Of a stretch of 64,000 nucleotides of DNA, positions 1-7,526 are shown piece by piece. The DNA comes from Lentisphaeria bacterium. GTDB taxonomy: Bacteria > Verrucomicrobiota > Lentisphaeria > Victivallales > Victivallaceae. The stretch lies in the NCBI GenBank assembly GCA_018265615.1, contig JABLYX010000006.1, forward strand, positions 59,698 through 123,697. The letters run 5' to 3'. The position numbers and the translations under genes were made by a program. A model generated the notes under the pieces. That model did no database searches. It saw nothing but the letters and a program-made list of their open reading frames with translations, and was not told where the DNA came from. Within the stretch, counting starts at the first letter, position 1, and every line of letters begins with the position of its first letter.

Positions 1-733
1 GGAGGCCTTCATCGTCGAAGCCGAACGCGAAGCGGGCTTTGAGGTTCGCGGCGGAGGGGAACGTTTTCGCCGTGCTCCGGCCGGGGCCGGAGGGGAGCGT
101 GATGCAGGGAAAATTCTCCGGGATTCCGGCGGCAGGCGGCGCGTTGACCCGTTTTGCCGGGAGCATCCGGGCGCTCTGGAACGCGCCGGGCGCGAGTGCG
201 GCTCCGCCGGCGGGGTCGATGCGGAGATTGTCGAGCCGGGTCCCCTCGGAAACATCCTGCGAGATGATGCGGATCACCGCGTACCCTTTCGCATCGAGAT
301 CCTCCGGCTTCAGCGTGAACTCCTTCGAGAAATGCCGCCATCCGCCGGAAGAGGCGGGGGTGCCGGGGTGGAGCCGCACGTTCCAGCGGCTGCCGATGAC
401 GAAGGCGAGCCCCTGGGTCGGCGCGCCGGAGATGTCGCAGCTCAGACGGTAGCGTTTTCCCGCCTCGAGCGGAACCGCCTGACAGAGGGAGCCGAACACA
501 TTCGGCCGCTTCGGGCTCGGATTCCGGATCAGGAGCGAGCGCCTGCCGTCGGAAGCACCCCGCTCATCGACGGTCATCTGCGCGCCGGAGGGGGCCTTGC
601 TGTCGGCGAAGTTCCAGCTCTCCGGCGTTTTGCCGGGGGCGCCTTTTTCGAACGAGCCGTTCAGTAGCGGCGAAGCCGCCGCCGTCAGCCCGCAGAAACA
701 CAGCAGGGCCGGGAGTCGATATCTGAGCTGCAT
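1..733 (-). CDS. Secreted protein with carbohydrate-binding-like N-terminal module (partial)
   Basis: The ATG at 733 follows AAAGGATG and the frame stays open to base 1, so 244 residues are visible and the C-terminus is off the window. Residues 1-20 are a signal peptide (MQLRYRLPALLCFC...TAAA). The next ~150 residues look like a beta-sandwich carbohydrate-binding or galactose-binding-like module: it opens with LLNGSFEKG, continues through GKRYRLSCDISG and GWRHFSKEFTL, and closes with TRLDNLRIDP. The end of the visible part (ARFAFGFDDEG) may start a second domain that cannot be named. The gene lies 12 bp downstream of a pseudopilin gene and is probably cotranscribed with it and with the regulator further upstream. 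Export is well supported; the catalytic role, if any, is unknown. Confidence 0.75.
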   Translation of the reverse strand, partial: MQLRYRLPALLCFCGLTAAASPLLNGSFEKGAPGKTPESWNFADSKAPSGAQMTVDERGASDGRRSLLIRNPSPKRPNVFGSLCQAVPLEAGKRYRLSCDISGAPTQGLAFVIGSRWNVRLHPGTPASSGGWRHFSKEFTLKPEDLDAKGYAVIRIISQDVSEGTRLDNLRIDPAGGAALAPGAFQSARMLPAKRVNAPPAAGIPENFPCITLPSGPGRSTAKTFPSAANLKARFAFGFDDEGL

Positions 734-745
734 GGAACATCCTTT

Positions 746-1411
746 TCAGTTGAGGTCGATCTTGCGGAGCGTGTAATTGTAGAGCTTGCCGTCGATGAAG
801 AACTCCTTCGCCATCGCTTCGACGTGTCCGTCCGGCAGCGTGACGTTCGCGCGGGTGTAGCCGGCGTGGCGCAGGTGGACGATTTTGCTGGTGGTCGCCG
901 AGCCCTCCTGGCCGCTGCCGTTTTCGATGAGGCTCCACTGCTGGCCGGAGACGCCGCGGACGGAGTCGCCGAGCAAAATGTCGTATTTCCCGAGCTTCCT
1001 GAGACTGCGGGCGTAGGCGTTGTCGTCGCTGCATTTCGGGCCGTAGTTCGCGTTGCCGTTCGGGACGCCGTAGCAGAAGTCGTTGTTGTATTTCGAGAAC
1101 GGCTCCCAGCTCGGGCAGGAGAAGTACCCGGCCGGAGCGTTGGTATTCGGGCTGAGCGTGTACTTGAGCCCGCCGAGCAGCCGCGGCCAGCGCCGCTGGA
1201 CCGGGTCCTTGATCGCGGCAGGCGGCAGGACGTCGTTGAAATCCCCGGCGTACATCGTGAAGATCGTGCCGAGCTGCTTCTGATTGTTGATGCAGCTCGT
1301 CGTGCGGGCGCGTTCCCGCGCCTGGTTCAGCGCGGGCAGCAGCATCGATGCGAGGATCGCGATGATCGCAATCACGACGAGAAGCTCGATCAAGGTAAAT
1401 TTCTTTTTCAT
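746..1411 (-). CDS. Pseudopilin-like protein, H-X9-DG type
   Basis: This 221-residue protein begins MKKKFTLIELLVVIAIIAIL, the type IV pilin/type II pseudopilin signature with Glu at +5 of the predicted mature end. The residue before Phe is Lys, not the Gly normally needed by prepilin peptidase. After the hydrophobic helix comes LPALNQARERARTTSC and a globular domain ending RHAG...LPDGHV. That resembles the C-terminal H-X9-DG motif but with eleven residues between His and Asp. GGAGG lies 6 bp before the ATG at 1411, which decides against the in-frame ATG at 1423. It sits 35 bp downstream of a regulator gene and 12 bp upstream of a secreted protein gene, so all three are probably one operon. 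Role in secretion or surface display is inferred. Confidence 0.88.
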   Translation of the reverse strand: MKKKFTLIELLVVIAIIAILASMLLPALNQARERARTTSCINNQKQLGTIFTMYAGDFNDVLPPAAIKDPVQRRWPRLLGGLKYTLSPNTNAPAGYFSCPSWEPFSKYNNDFCYGVPNGNANYGPKCSDDNAYARSLRKLGKYDILLGDSVRGVSGQQWSLIENGSGQEGSATTSKIVHLRHAGYTRANVTLPDGHVEAMAKEFFIDGKLYNYTLRKIDLN

Positions 1412-1446
1412 GAAAACCTCCATATATCTGATTGTTGCGGATTCAT

Positions 1447-2565
1447 TCAGCACGATTCGTTGACCTCGAAGTCCACCGGAATGCGGATCTGGACCGGGGC
1501 GGTCAGATCCCCCGTGATCTGGCGGTGCAGCAGCTCCGCCGCCTGGCGGCCGATCTCCCGGCGCGGAGTTTTTACGACCGCGAGCGGCGGGGAGAGCCGC
1601 GACAGCAGCGGCAGTTCGCCGTAGCCGGTGACTTTCAGCTCTTTTCCGATCCGGACCCCCGCCGAAGCGGCGGCCTGGTAGAGGCCGTAGGCCATATAGG
1701 TGTTGACGCAGAAGACCGAGGCGGGCAGGGCGATCTGCTTCAGAAGCTCCTCCGCCTTGCGGGTCGGGTAGAGCAGCCGCATCTCGGAGGACCAGCTCTG
1801 CGGATCGGGCGCCTGGTCCCCGATGTCGAAGGTGTATGCTTCGATCTCCGCATCGAAGCCGGCGTCGATCATCGCGTGGCGGTAAGCCTCGTACCGGTCC
1901 GGAACGCCGGCGCTGCCGAAGTAATGGACCGGGCGGTTGTAGCGGGTCAGCAGACAGGTGACGGCCGCGAAGGTCCCGCCGAATTCGTCGTGCCCGATGC
2001 TGCTGCATTTGAGCGGCTCGAAACGTGAAAGCGTGATGACCGGGTAGCCGCTGCGCGCGAGGCGGTTGATCGCCCGGATGTATTTCGGCAGCGCATGGGG
2101 AACCATGAAAATACCGTCGATGCCCCACTGACGCGGATTTTCGAGCATCCGGAGGACCGGTTCGTGCCCGTCGCGGCTGTTGAAGATCTGGAAGCCGAGA
2201 TTGCGTTCCTCGGTGTAGCCGCGCATCGCCTGCGTGACTTCGGAAATCATCGCGTCGGGGAACCCGGCGTAGACGAATCCGAGCATCGCGCTCCTGCCGG
2301 GGAGGAGAGCCGGCTGCGGAGCGGCCCCGCTCTCCTGTACGGCCGGGGCGATGATCGAACTCTGCTTCGGCTCGCGGATGATGATCCCCTTCTCATGCAG
2401 GATCGCGAGGGCGCGCCGGATCGTCGAGCGGGAGACGCGATATTCCGAAGCGAGCCGGTTCTCCGCCGGCAGGTGGCGCATCTCCGCGAACCGGTTCCGC
2501 AGGATATTGTCCGCCAGCGTCTCCGCGAGCTGGACCGCTTTGCTGTTGTAATGTCGTTGAATCAT
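1447..2565 (-). CDS. GntR-type DNA-binding domain with LacI-type effector domain
   Basis: A 372-residue transcription regulator. Residues ~10-75 form a winged helix of the GntR family (LPAENRLASEYRVSRSTIRRAL). Residues ~90-372 are a periplasmic-binding-protein-like sugar sensor as in LacI/GalR (MLGFVYAGFPDAMISEV; SVFCVNTYMAYGLYQAA). This AraR-like architecture is typical of repressors released by a sugar or sugar derivative. The promoter just upstream carries a perfect inverted repeat over its -10 box, which suggests autoregulation. The pseudopilin and secreted protein genes follow on the same strand and are the likely targets. The effector is unknown. Confidence 0.9.
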   Translation of the reverse strand: MIQRHYNSKAVQLAETLADNILRNRFAEMRHLPAENRLASEYRVSRSTIRRALAILHEKGIIIREPKQSSIIAPAVQESGAAPQPALLPGRSAMLGFVYAGFPDAMISEVTQAMRGYTEERNLGFQIFNSRDGHEPVLRMLENPRQWGIDGIFMVPHALPKYIRAINRLARSGYPVITLSRFEPLKCSSIGHDEFGGTFAAVTCLLTRYNRPVHYFGSAGVPDRYEAYRHAMIDAGFDAEIEAYTFDIGDQAPDPQSWSSEMRLLYPTRKAEELLKQIALPASVFCVNTYMAYGLYQAAASAGVRIGKELKVTGYGELPLLSRLSPPLAVVKTPRREIGRQAAELLHRQITGDLTAPVQIRIPVDFEVNESC

Positions 2566-2580
2566 GGTGACAGGACCGCC

Positions 2581-2603
2581 TTTCGGTGAATATTATACCG
2601 AAA
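2581..2603. promoter_or_regulatory. Candidate operator over the promoter of the GntR/LacI-hybrid gene
   Basis: Perfect inverted repeat TTTCGGT-N9-ACCGAAA lying 16-38 bp upstream of the start codon at 2565. It covers the -10 box, so a bound protein would block transcription. Autorepression by the adjacent regulator is inferred from position. Confidence 0.55.
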
Positions 2604-2620
2604 AACAGACCGCCGGGCAA
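2592..2620 (-). promoter_or_regulatory. Sigma-70-type promoter of the regulator-pseudopilin operon
   Basis: Reading on the minus strand: TTGCCC, 17 bp, TATAAT (the -10 box is at 2592-2597). Spacing is ideal and the -10 is consensus. Confidence 0.6.
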
Positions 2621-2920
2621 GTGGCAATGTGCATAAAACAGGGAATTTGTCCCGCTTTTTTCAGAAAAATGCGATCAAAAACATACCGGCAGTATGAAAT
2701 CTCGCTGAGAAGCATCGGTCGAAGCGAAGCGCAAACAAAAAGGCCGCACGCCATGCATGATCCGCAAAAACAGAAACTCCCCTGACGGCCATGAATCATC
2801 AGCGTGGCTCTGTCAGTGAAAGAAATTGGCTTGGCAAGACCTCGCAAAGATCTCCAAAAAACGGGAACAGCCAAACGGTTTGTTCTCAAACTTCCTGCCG
2901 AAACAGGCGGAGGGAGTGCT

Positions 2921-2945
2921 GCCTCTCTGTAAAAAACAGAGAGGC
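2921..2945. repeat. Inverted repeat, 10-bp arms, AAAAA loop
   Basis: GCCTCTCTGT and ACAGAGAGGC separated by five A. A very stable hairpin on either strand, with no T-run after it. First of three hairpins in 180 bp. Confidence 0.7.
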
Positions 2946-3009
2946 ATGCCGGAAGGAGCGGTATTTGGCGCAGACACAACCCTGCATGACCCGGCCTTGT
3001 CCCCGTCGA

Positions 3010-3034
3010 GCATAAAAGGCTGCGCCTTTTATGC
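3010..3034. repeat. Inverted repeat, 10-bp arms
   Basis: GCATAAAAGG and CCTTTTATGC around a 5-nt loop (CTGCG). Second of three hairpins in this intergenic region. Confidence 0.7.
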
Positions 3035-3069
3035 GGCCGACACCGGCCCCCTGCCGGTCCGGGGGAGGT

Positions 3070-3097
3070 TCGGAGGGGGACGAAGTGCCCCCTCCGA
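3070..3097. repeat. GC-rich inverted repeat downstream of an oxidoreductase gene
   Basis: TCGGAGGGGG and CCCCCTCCGA around an 8-nt loop, 15 bp beyond the stop codon of the minus-strand gene ending at 3112. It may protect or end that transcript, though no T-run follows. Confidence 0.65.
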
Positions 3098-3111
3098 GTC
3101 CCCGCGGCGGC

Positions 3112-4107
3112 TCAGAGAGCAAGCCAGGAGCGGGAGCGGGAGGCGGCGTAGAGCGCCTCCATGACGACGTTCCGGGCGGCCGCTTCGGAGACGGAGACGA
3201 GGGGAACGTCCCTGCCCTCAAGCGCATCGAGAAACAGATCGAACGCATGGGGAAGAGCCTCCGGCAGCTCGGTCCACGGGGTGTTCCCGTCGGCGCCTTC
3301 GAGGTTTGCGGACTTCACAAAGAGCTCGCCGTTGCGGATATAGGCGAATCCCCCGGTACCGCTGACTTCGCAGGTCACCGGGTTCATGAGGTCCACCCAT
3401 GCGCCGGAAAGGGTTCCGACGGCTCCGCCGGGGAACTTCAGCAGGGCGGTCCCGGTCTCGTCGCAGAGCTCACCGTAACGGCCGGTCACGACCTGAATGT
3501 CGGCGGTCACGGATTCGGGCTTGCCGAAGAGCCACATCAGGATGTCGAGCGAATGGGTCCCGAGGTCGCCGAACGCGCCGCAGCCGGCGATTGCCGGGTC
3601 GGCCATCCAGCGGTAATCCGTGTCGAACCAGCCGCCGAGCGAGCCGCTGTGACAGTTCACATGGCGGACACGGGTGATTGTTCCGAAAACGCCGTCTTCG
3701 ACCATCTGCTTCAGCGCCCGGTGGACCGGGAAGCCGCGCATGAAATACCCGGTCTGGAAGAGGACGCCGGCCTTTTCGACCGCAGATGCCATTTCAAGCG
3801 CGTCGGCGGCCGAAAAGCCGAGGGGCTTTTCAACGAACAGATGCTTTCCGGCGGCGGCGGCGGCGGGGACGATATCCCGGTGCAGGTTCGTCTCGGAACA
3901 GACGACAACGGCGTCCACGGCGGGGCCGCGCCACAGCTCACTGCACTCGGAGACGGTTATACAGCCGAGCTCCTTCGCGTACTTCTCCGCCCGCTCACGG
4001 TCGTGGTCCCAGAGCGCGGCGACTTCGATGCCGGAACGCTCCTTCAGCCGTTTGGCGAAATTCGGCGCATGGATGTGGGCGACTCCGGCAATTGCAATTC
4101 TTTTCAT
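3112..4107 (-). CDS. Gfo/Idh/MocA-family oxidoreductase
   Basis: A 331-residue NAD(P)-dependent sugar or cyclitol oxidoreductase. The N-terminal Rossmann fold begins MKRIAIAGVAHIHAPNFA, a variant of the usual GxGxxG loop. The family Lys occurs in LFVEKPLGFSAADA, and the substrate-domain motif follows as GAFGDLGTHSLDILMWLFG, holding the probable catalytic His. The start at 4107 has GGAGGAAATCAG immediately upstream. It is the second of two tandem oxidoreductase genes, but a terminator-like hairpin sits just before its ribosome-binding site, so read-through or an own promoter must supply it. Substrate unknown. Confidence 0.9.
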   Translation of the reverse strand: MKRIAIAGVAHIHAPNFAKRLKERSGIEVAALWDHDRERAEKYAKELGCITVSECSELWRGPAVDAVVVCSETNLHRDIVPAAAAAGKHLFVEKPLGFSAADALEMASAVEKAGVLFQTGYFMRGFPVHRALKQMVEDGVFGTITRVRHVNCHSGSLGGWFDTDYRWMADPAIAGCGAFGDLGTHSLDILMWLFGKPESVTADIQVVTGRYGELCDETGTALLKFPGGAVGTLSGAWVDLMNPVTCEVSGTGGFAYIRNGELFVKSANLEGADGNTPWTELPEALPHAFDLFLDALEGRDVPLVSVSEAAARNVVMEALYAASRSRSWLAL

Positions 4108-4119
4108 CTGATTTCCTCC

Positions 4120-4147
4120 AAAAAAAATCCCGGCGCGAGACCGGGAT
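4120..4147 (-). terminator. Intrinsic terminator or attenuator between two oxidoreductase genes
   Basis: On the minus strand: ATCCCGG, 7-nt loop, CCGGGAT, then at least seven T. It lies 18 bp after the stop of the upstream oxidoreductase and 13 bp before the start of the next one on the same strand, so it should lower expression of the second gene. Confidence 0.7.
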
Positions 4148-4164
4148 CGGATTCGGGTAAGCGG

Positions 4165-5340
4165 TTATTTGATCGGCACTTCCCTGCCGCCCTGCTCTGC
4201 GGAGCGGTAGATGCCGTCGAGGATCTTCTGGATCGCGAGCCCCTCTTCGCCGGAAGCGCGCAGCGGCGTCCCCTTGAGGATGCCGTCAACCCAATTCTGG
4301 AGCTTGCGGGCGAAGAGGTAGGTCCAGTCTTTACCCCAGTCGGGAGCGACGTAATCCGGCTTGATGTGGACCATTGCGCCCGCGTCATCGGTGAAGATCT
4401 GAAGCGGATCCCAGTCACAGCCGCCCTTTTCACCCATCGCGACGAACTTCCACTCATCCTTGTCGATGTGCGCCGCGAACGACGACTCGATCTGCATGAT
4501 CATGCCGTTGTCGAAACGGATATGGCCGATCGCGAGGTCTTCGACTGTGTAGGTTTTGTAATCCCAGTTCGGCCACGCACTCATCACGTCGCTCGGCTTG
4601 TCGCCGAGGTAGGTCCAGCAGTTGCCGGTCGCGGCGACCGGTTTCGGGGAACCCAGAAAATAGTGGGCCATCTCGACCACGTGCACGCCGATATCGATCA
4701 TCGGGCCGCCGCCCTGGAGATCCTTGCGGCCGAAGACGCCCCAGTTCGGAATGCCGCGGCGGCGCAGCGCCTGGCACTTCACGAACATCAGCTTGCCGAA
4801 CTTGCCTTCATCGCGCGCCTTGACCAGGAAATCGGTCTTGGAGTTGTAGCGGTGCTGGAAGCCGACCGCCAGAAGGACGTTGTTCTTCTTCGCGGCGGCA
4901 ATCATCGTCTCACATTCGTCCGGGCTCATCGCCATCGGCTTTTCGACCATGACGTGACAGCCGGCATTCGCGGCGGCGACGGCCGCGGGGCAGTGGACGC
5001 CGTTCGGCGTGCAGATATCGACCGCGTCGGGCTTGACCGTCTTGAAGAGGTCGTCCCACTTCTCGAAGCACTGCTCCGGCTTGACGCCGTATTTCTCCTG
5101 ATAGCCGGTCAGGCGCTCAGGAAGGATGTCGCAGAAACCGACGAGCTCGACCTCCGGAATCGACTTGTAGGCCGCCATGTGCGCATGGCTGATGCCGCCG
5201 CATCCGATAATCGCGACCCGGAGCTTCTTCGGAGCCGCCGCCTTTTTGACCGTTGCCTTCTTCGCCGGCGCTTTCTTTGCCGGAGCCTTCGCCGGAGCTT
5301 TCGCCGGCGCCTTCTTCGCTGCTGCCGCTTTGGTTGCCAT
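4165..5340 (-). CDS. Gfo/Idh/MocA-family oxidoreductase with Lys/Ala/Pro-rich N-terminal tail
   Basis: A 391-residue protein. Residues 1-38 are a low-complexity basic tail of repeated AKKAPAK/APAKAP units. The Rossmann fold starts at KLRVAIIGCGGISHAHMAAY (GxGG loop) and the NAD-binding Lys follows in HVMVEKPMAMSPDE. The C-terminal part carries GGGPMIDIGVHVVEMAHYFLG, with Asp and His of the active site. The start at 5340 is chosen because AAAGGA lies about 10 bp upstream; a longer frame has no such signal. The tail resembles histone H1-like or AlgP-like repeats and is not part of the normal family, which begins at the Rossmann fold. A consensus promoter lies upstream and a terminator downstream. 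Substrate unknown. Confidence 0.9.
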   Translation of the reverse strand: MATKAAAAKKAPAKAPAKAPAKKAPAKKATVKKAAAPKKLRVAIIGCGGISHAHMAAYKSIPEVELVGFCDILPERLTGYQEKYGVKPEQCFEKWDDLFKTVKPDAVDICTPNGVHCPAAVAAANAGCHVMVEKPMAMSPDECETMIAAAKKNNVLLAVGFQHRYNSKTDFLVKARDEGKFGKLMFVKCQALRRRGIPNWGVFGRKDLQGGGPMIDIGVHVVEMAHYFLGSPKPVAATGNCWTYLGDKPSDVMSAWPNWDYKTYTVEDLAIGHIRFDNGMIMQIESSFAAHIDKDEWKFVAMGEKGGCDWDPLQIFTDDAGAMVHIKPDYVAPDWGKDWTYLFARKLQNWVDGILKGTPLRASGEEGLAIQKILDGIYRSAEQGGREVPIK

Positions 5341-5388
5341 TCTGAAAAATCCTTTCGTAGGCGTTGAAACGGGAATGACCGTTACCAT

Positions 5389-5417
5389 ATTATAGCGCCC
5401 GGTTTTGCAGATTGCAA
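5389..5417 (-). promoter_or_regulatory. Sigma-70-type promoter of the tailed oxidoreductase gene
   Basis: On the minus strand: TTGCAA, 17 bp, TATAAT, about 50 bp upstream of the ATG at 5340. Confidence 0.7.
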
Positions 5418-5427
5418 GCGGTTGCAA
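5412..5427. promoter_or_regulatory. Candidate LacI-type operator TTGCAA-N4-TTGCAA
   Basis: TTGCAAGCGGTTGCAA, a near-palindrome with the CG-containing centre usual for LacI/GalR operators. It overlaps the -35 box of the promoter at 5389. A LacI-family gene ends 22 bp away and is the likely binder. Confidence 0.45.
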
Positions 5428-5448
5428 ACCGTGCGGAACGATTTTTCT

Positions 5449-6639
5449 TCAATCGAACTCCGCCAGGAGCCATTTCCCCTTTTTCCGGCCCCCCTCCCGC
5501 CGCAGCAGCCCCCTCTCCCGCAGGGCAAGCAGCCTGCGCTTGACCGTGCTCGGATGCAGCGAGAGCGCACTGCAGAGCCCGGCGATGGTCAGCTCGGGAT
5601 TCTTTTTGAGCCGGTCCAGTATTTTTTGTTCGTTTTTACAGCTCTTTTTCTCATTCCGGAACACACCGACGCTGTCTCGATGGACGATCGAATACGGCAC
5701 GAGCCGGTCGGAGACGGGGCCGGAGCCGGAGGTCAGCGCTTCGAGCATCTCCATCGCATGCCGGGCCAGCTCCGTGTGGCAGATATTGATTTCACTCGGT
5801 ACCGGAGAGATGAAGTCGATCCGGTCAGGCAGCTCATAGCCGACGATCGAAATATCCTCCGGGATGCGGTAGCCCGCCCGGTTGATCACCTGGATGGCGC
5901 GGGCAATCTCAAGGCCGCTCGTGCAGATGAATGCGGAGAAACCGCGCCGGATCAGGCGGACAATCTCCCGCTCCAGCTCCGCGTCGGACGGCGGTTCCGG
6001 CGCAAACCGGTTGCAGAAGACGCAGCACTTCTCCGGGCTGCGCACACGGCGGCGCTGCATGGAGCGGAAAATCCCCTGAAGCCGCCGCGACGGCTTCTTC
6101 TCCTCATACTCCCGCGATTCGAACGAAATCAGCCCGATCCGGGTGTGTCCGCAGGATTCGAGATAGGCGAACGCCTGCTCGACCGCCCGCTCGCCGTCGA
6201 GCAGGACCGAATAGATCGCATTGCGGTTGTCGGAGCGGGCATTGATGCGGACCAGCGGAATCCGGGAGAACTCCGGCCACACATCAACGGTCCGGTCGTA
6301 AGCCGAAAGGTCGATCACCCCGCTGATGGCCCGCTCCGACAGCAGCTCGATGTCGTTGAAGTGGACGATTTCGAGCCGGTAGCCGCGATTGAAGCATTCG
6401 ATCCCGATGGCGGTCGCCGTGTCGCTCCAGAACGAGAAGTTCGTCACCCCCACCAGCGGCAGGATCAGCCCGATATTGCGGCGGCGCGGCCGGAGCCGGT
6501 AGCCGAGCTCCTCCGCCGCCCGCACGACCGCAGCGGTCGCCTCCTCCGAAACCTCCGGCCTCCGGTTGATCACCCGGGAGACGGTCGCGGGGCTGACCCC
6601 GGCATGTTCGGCAACATCGTGAACCGTGACCTTTTTCAT
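5449..6639 (-). CDS. LacI-family regulator with an extra C-terminal helix-turn-helix
   Basis: A 396-residue regulator. Residues 1-50 are a canonical LacI headpiece (VTVHDVAEHAGVSPATVSRVIN). Residues ~58-325 are the sugar-binding core, ending in IPEDISIVGYELPD and a dimer-type C-terminus. Beyond the normal family end, residues ~335-396 form a second winged helix (ILDRLKKNPELTIAGLCSAL, then LHPSTVKRRLLALRERGLL and a basic wing). LacI proteins are usually ~330-345 residues, so this is a fused extra DNA-binding domain. It is divergent from the pseudopilin/glycosidase/esterase operon at 6780, and an operator-like site lies before the oxidoreductases on its other side. Both may be targets. Effector unknown. 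Confidence 0.9.
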   Translation of the reverse strand: MKKVTVHDVAEHAGVSPATVSRVINRRPEVSEEATAAVVRAAEELGYRLRPRRRNIGLILPLVGVTNFSFWSDTATAIGIECFNRGYRLEIVHFNDIELLSERAISGVIDLSAYDRTVDVWPEFSRIPLVRINARSDNRNAIYSVLLDGERAVEQAFAYLESCGHTRIGLISFESREYEEKKPSRRLQGIFRSMQRRRVRSPEKCCVFCNRFAPEPPSDAELEREIVRLIRRGFSAFICTSGLEIARAIQVINRAGYRIPEDISIVGYELPDRIDFISPVPSEINICHTELARHAMEMLEALTSGSGPVSDRLVPYSIVHRDSVGVFRNEKKSCKNEQKILDRLKKNPELTIAGLCSALSLHPSTVKRRLLALRERGLLRREGGRKKGKWLLAEFD

Positions 6640-6704
6640 GACGGGAACAATAACACCGCTCTGTTTTTATTTCAAATTATTTCAGTATAAAAATACAATT
6701 TCTA

Positions 6705-6733
6705 TTGCAAATCCCCCGCCGTTTTCCTATAAT
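6705..6733 (+). promoter_or_regulatory. Sigma-70-type promoter of pseudopilin-glycosidase operon
   Basis: TTGCAA at 6705, 17 bp, TATAAT at 6728. The start codon at 6780 is about 40 bp beyond the expected transcription start. Confidence 0.75.
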
Positions 6734-6750
6734 ATTACAACAGAAAACGG
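6719..6750. promoter_or_regulatory. Candidate operator, widely spaced inverted repeat
   Basis: CCGTTTTC and GAAAACGG, perfect 8-bp arms 16 bp apart, flanking the -10 box of the promoter at 6705. Occupancy would block transcription. The divergent dual-domain LacI regulator is the obvious candidate. Confidence 0.5.
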
Positions 6751-6779
6751 ATACAGCCATTCAACCGAAGGAATGAGAG

Positions 6780-7526
6780 ATGAAGAAGGCATTCACCTTG
6801 ATCGAGCTCCTCGTCGTGATCGCGATCATCGCAATCCTCGCGGCCATGCTGCTGCCGGCGCTCTCCCAGGCGCGCGAAAAAAGCAGAACAGTCAAATGCG
6901 TCAGCAACCAGAAGCAGCTCGGATCGGGCTTCGCCATGTATTCGGCGGACTGGAACGACATGATGATCAACGCCGCGACCTACTACGGCGCCACCAAAAC
7001 CTTCTGGAGCTACACGATGTATATGGGCAGATATGCGACGGGACGGGTCATGAGCTGTCCGTCGCGCGACGGCCTCGGCGGCGACGTCGGCAATGAACTG
7101 CGCAACCTCGACTACTGCATCTCGAAGAAGTATGCGAAATGGAACATCGACGGCTACGGCTGGCAATTCATCGAATACGGCTACAATTTCACGCTCAGCA
7201 ACTGGTCGACCTGGCGGAAGCTGAGCCGCCTGAAACGGCCGTCGGGGATCATCCACGCAACTGACTCCGGGCGGGTCGGCAGCACCGCCGCCTCCGGCTT
7301 CTACTGGAGCATGGATTATTTTTCGACCAATTCCAACCACGGCATCATGTACCCGATCCACGCCAACGGCTCGACCATGAATGTACTCTGGGCGGATGGA
7401 CACGCCGCCGGCCGGCGCCATCCGCAGGCGCGGTTCGAAACCGCCTCGCAGCTCTGGTATGACGGGGAATTCAAAAACGCCTCGGCGGAGAACGCCGGCG
7501 ACTGCAGATGGGCGGAGTGGTTCTGA
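6780..7526 (+). CDS. Pseudopilin-like protein, H-X9-DG type
   Basis: 248 residues, beginning MKKAFTLIELLVVIAIIAIL with Ala rather than Gly before Phe. LPALSQAREKSRTVKC follows the helix, and the C-terminal motif reads HANGSTMNVLWADGHA with eleven residues between His and Asp-Gly. It is the first gene behind a consensus promoter. Its stop overlaps the start of the next gene (TGATG), so translation of the downstream glycosidase-like protein is probably coupled to it. Its role as a surface or export component for the enzymes behind it is inferred. Confidence 0.88.
   Translation: MKKAFTLIELLVVIAIIAILAAMLLPALSQAREKSRTVKCVSNQKQLGSGFAMYSADWNDMMINAATYYGATKTFWSYTMYMGRYATGRVMSCPSRDGLGGDVGNELRNLDYCISKKYAKWNIDGYGWQFIEYGYNFTLSNWSTWRKLSRLKRPSGIIHATDSGRVGSTAASGFYWSMDYFSTNSNHGIMYPIHANGSTMNVLWADGHAAGRRHPQARFETASQLWYDGEFKNASAENAGDCRWAEWF

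Larger units (their letters stand above)
2566..3111. other. 546-bp intergenic region with stacked hairpins, no gene
   Basis: It lies between the start of the minus-strand regulator gene and the stop of the next minus-strand gene. Short open frames occur on both strands, but none has a ribosome-binding site or a recognisable product. Besides the promoter at the left end it holds three strong inverted repeats in its right third (listed separately) and no other structure I can interpret. Confidence 0.7.

Noticed and set aside
2593..3248. Short open frames on both strands in the intergenic region
   Set aside because: They cross the hairpins, have no start signals and no family resemblance.
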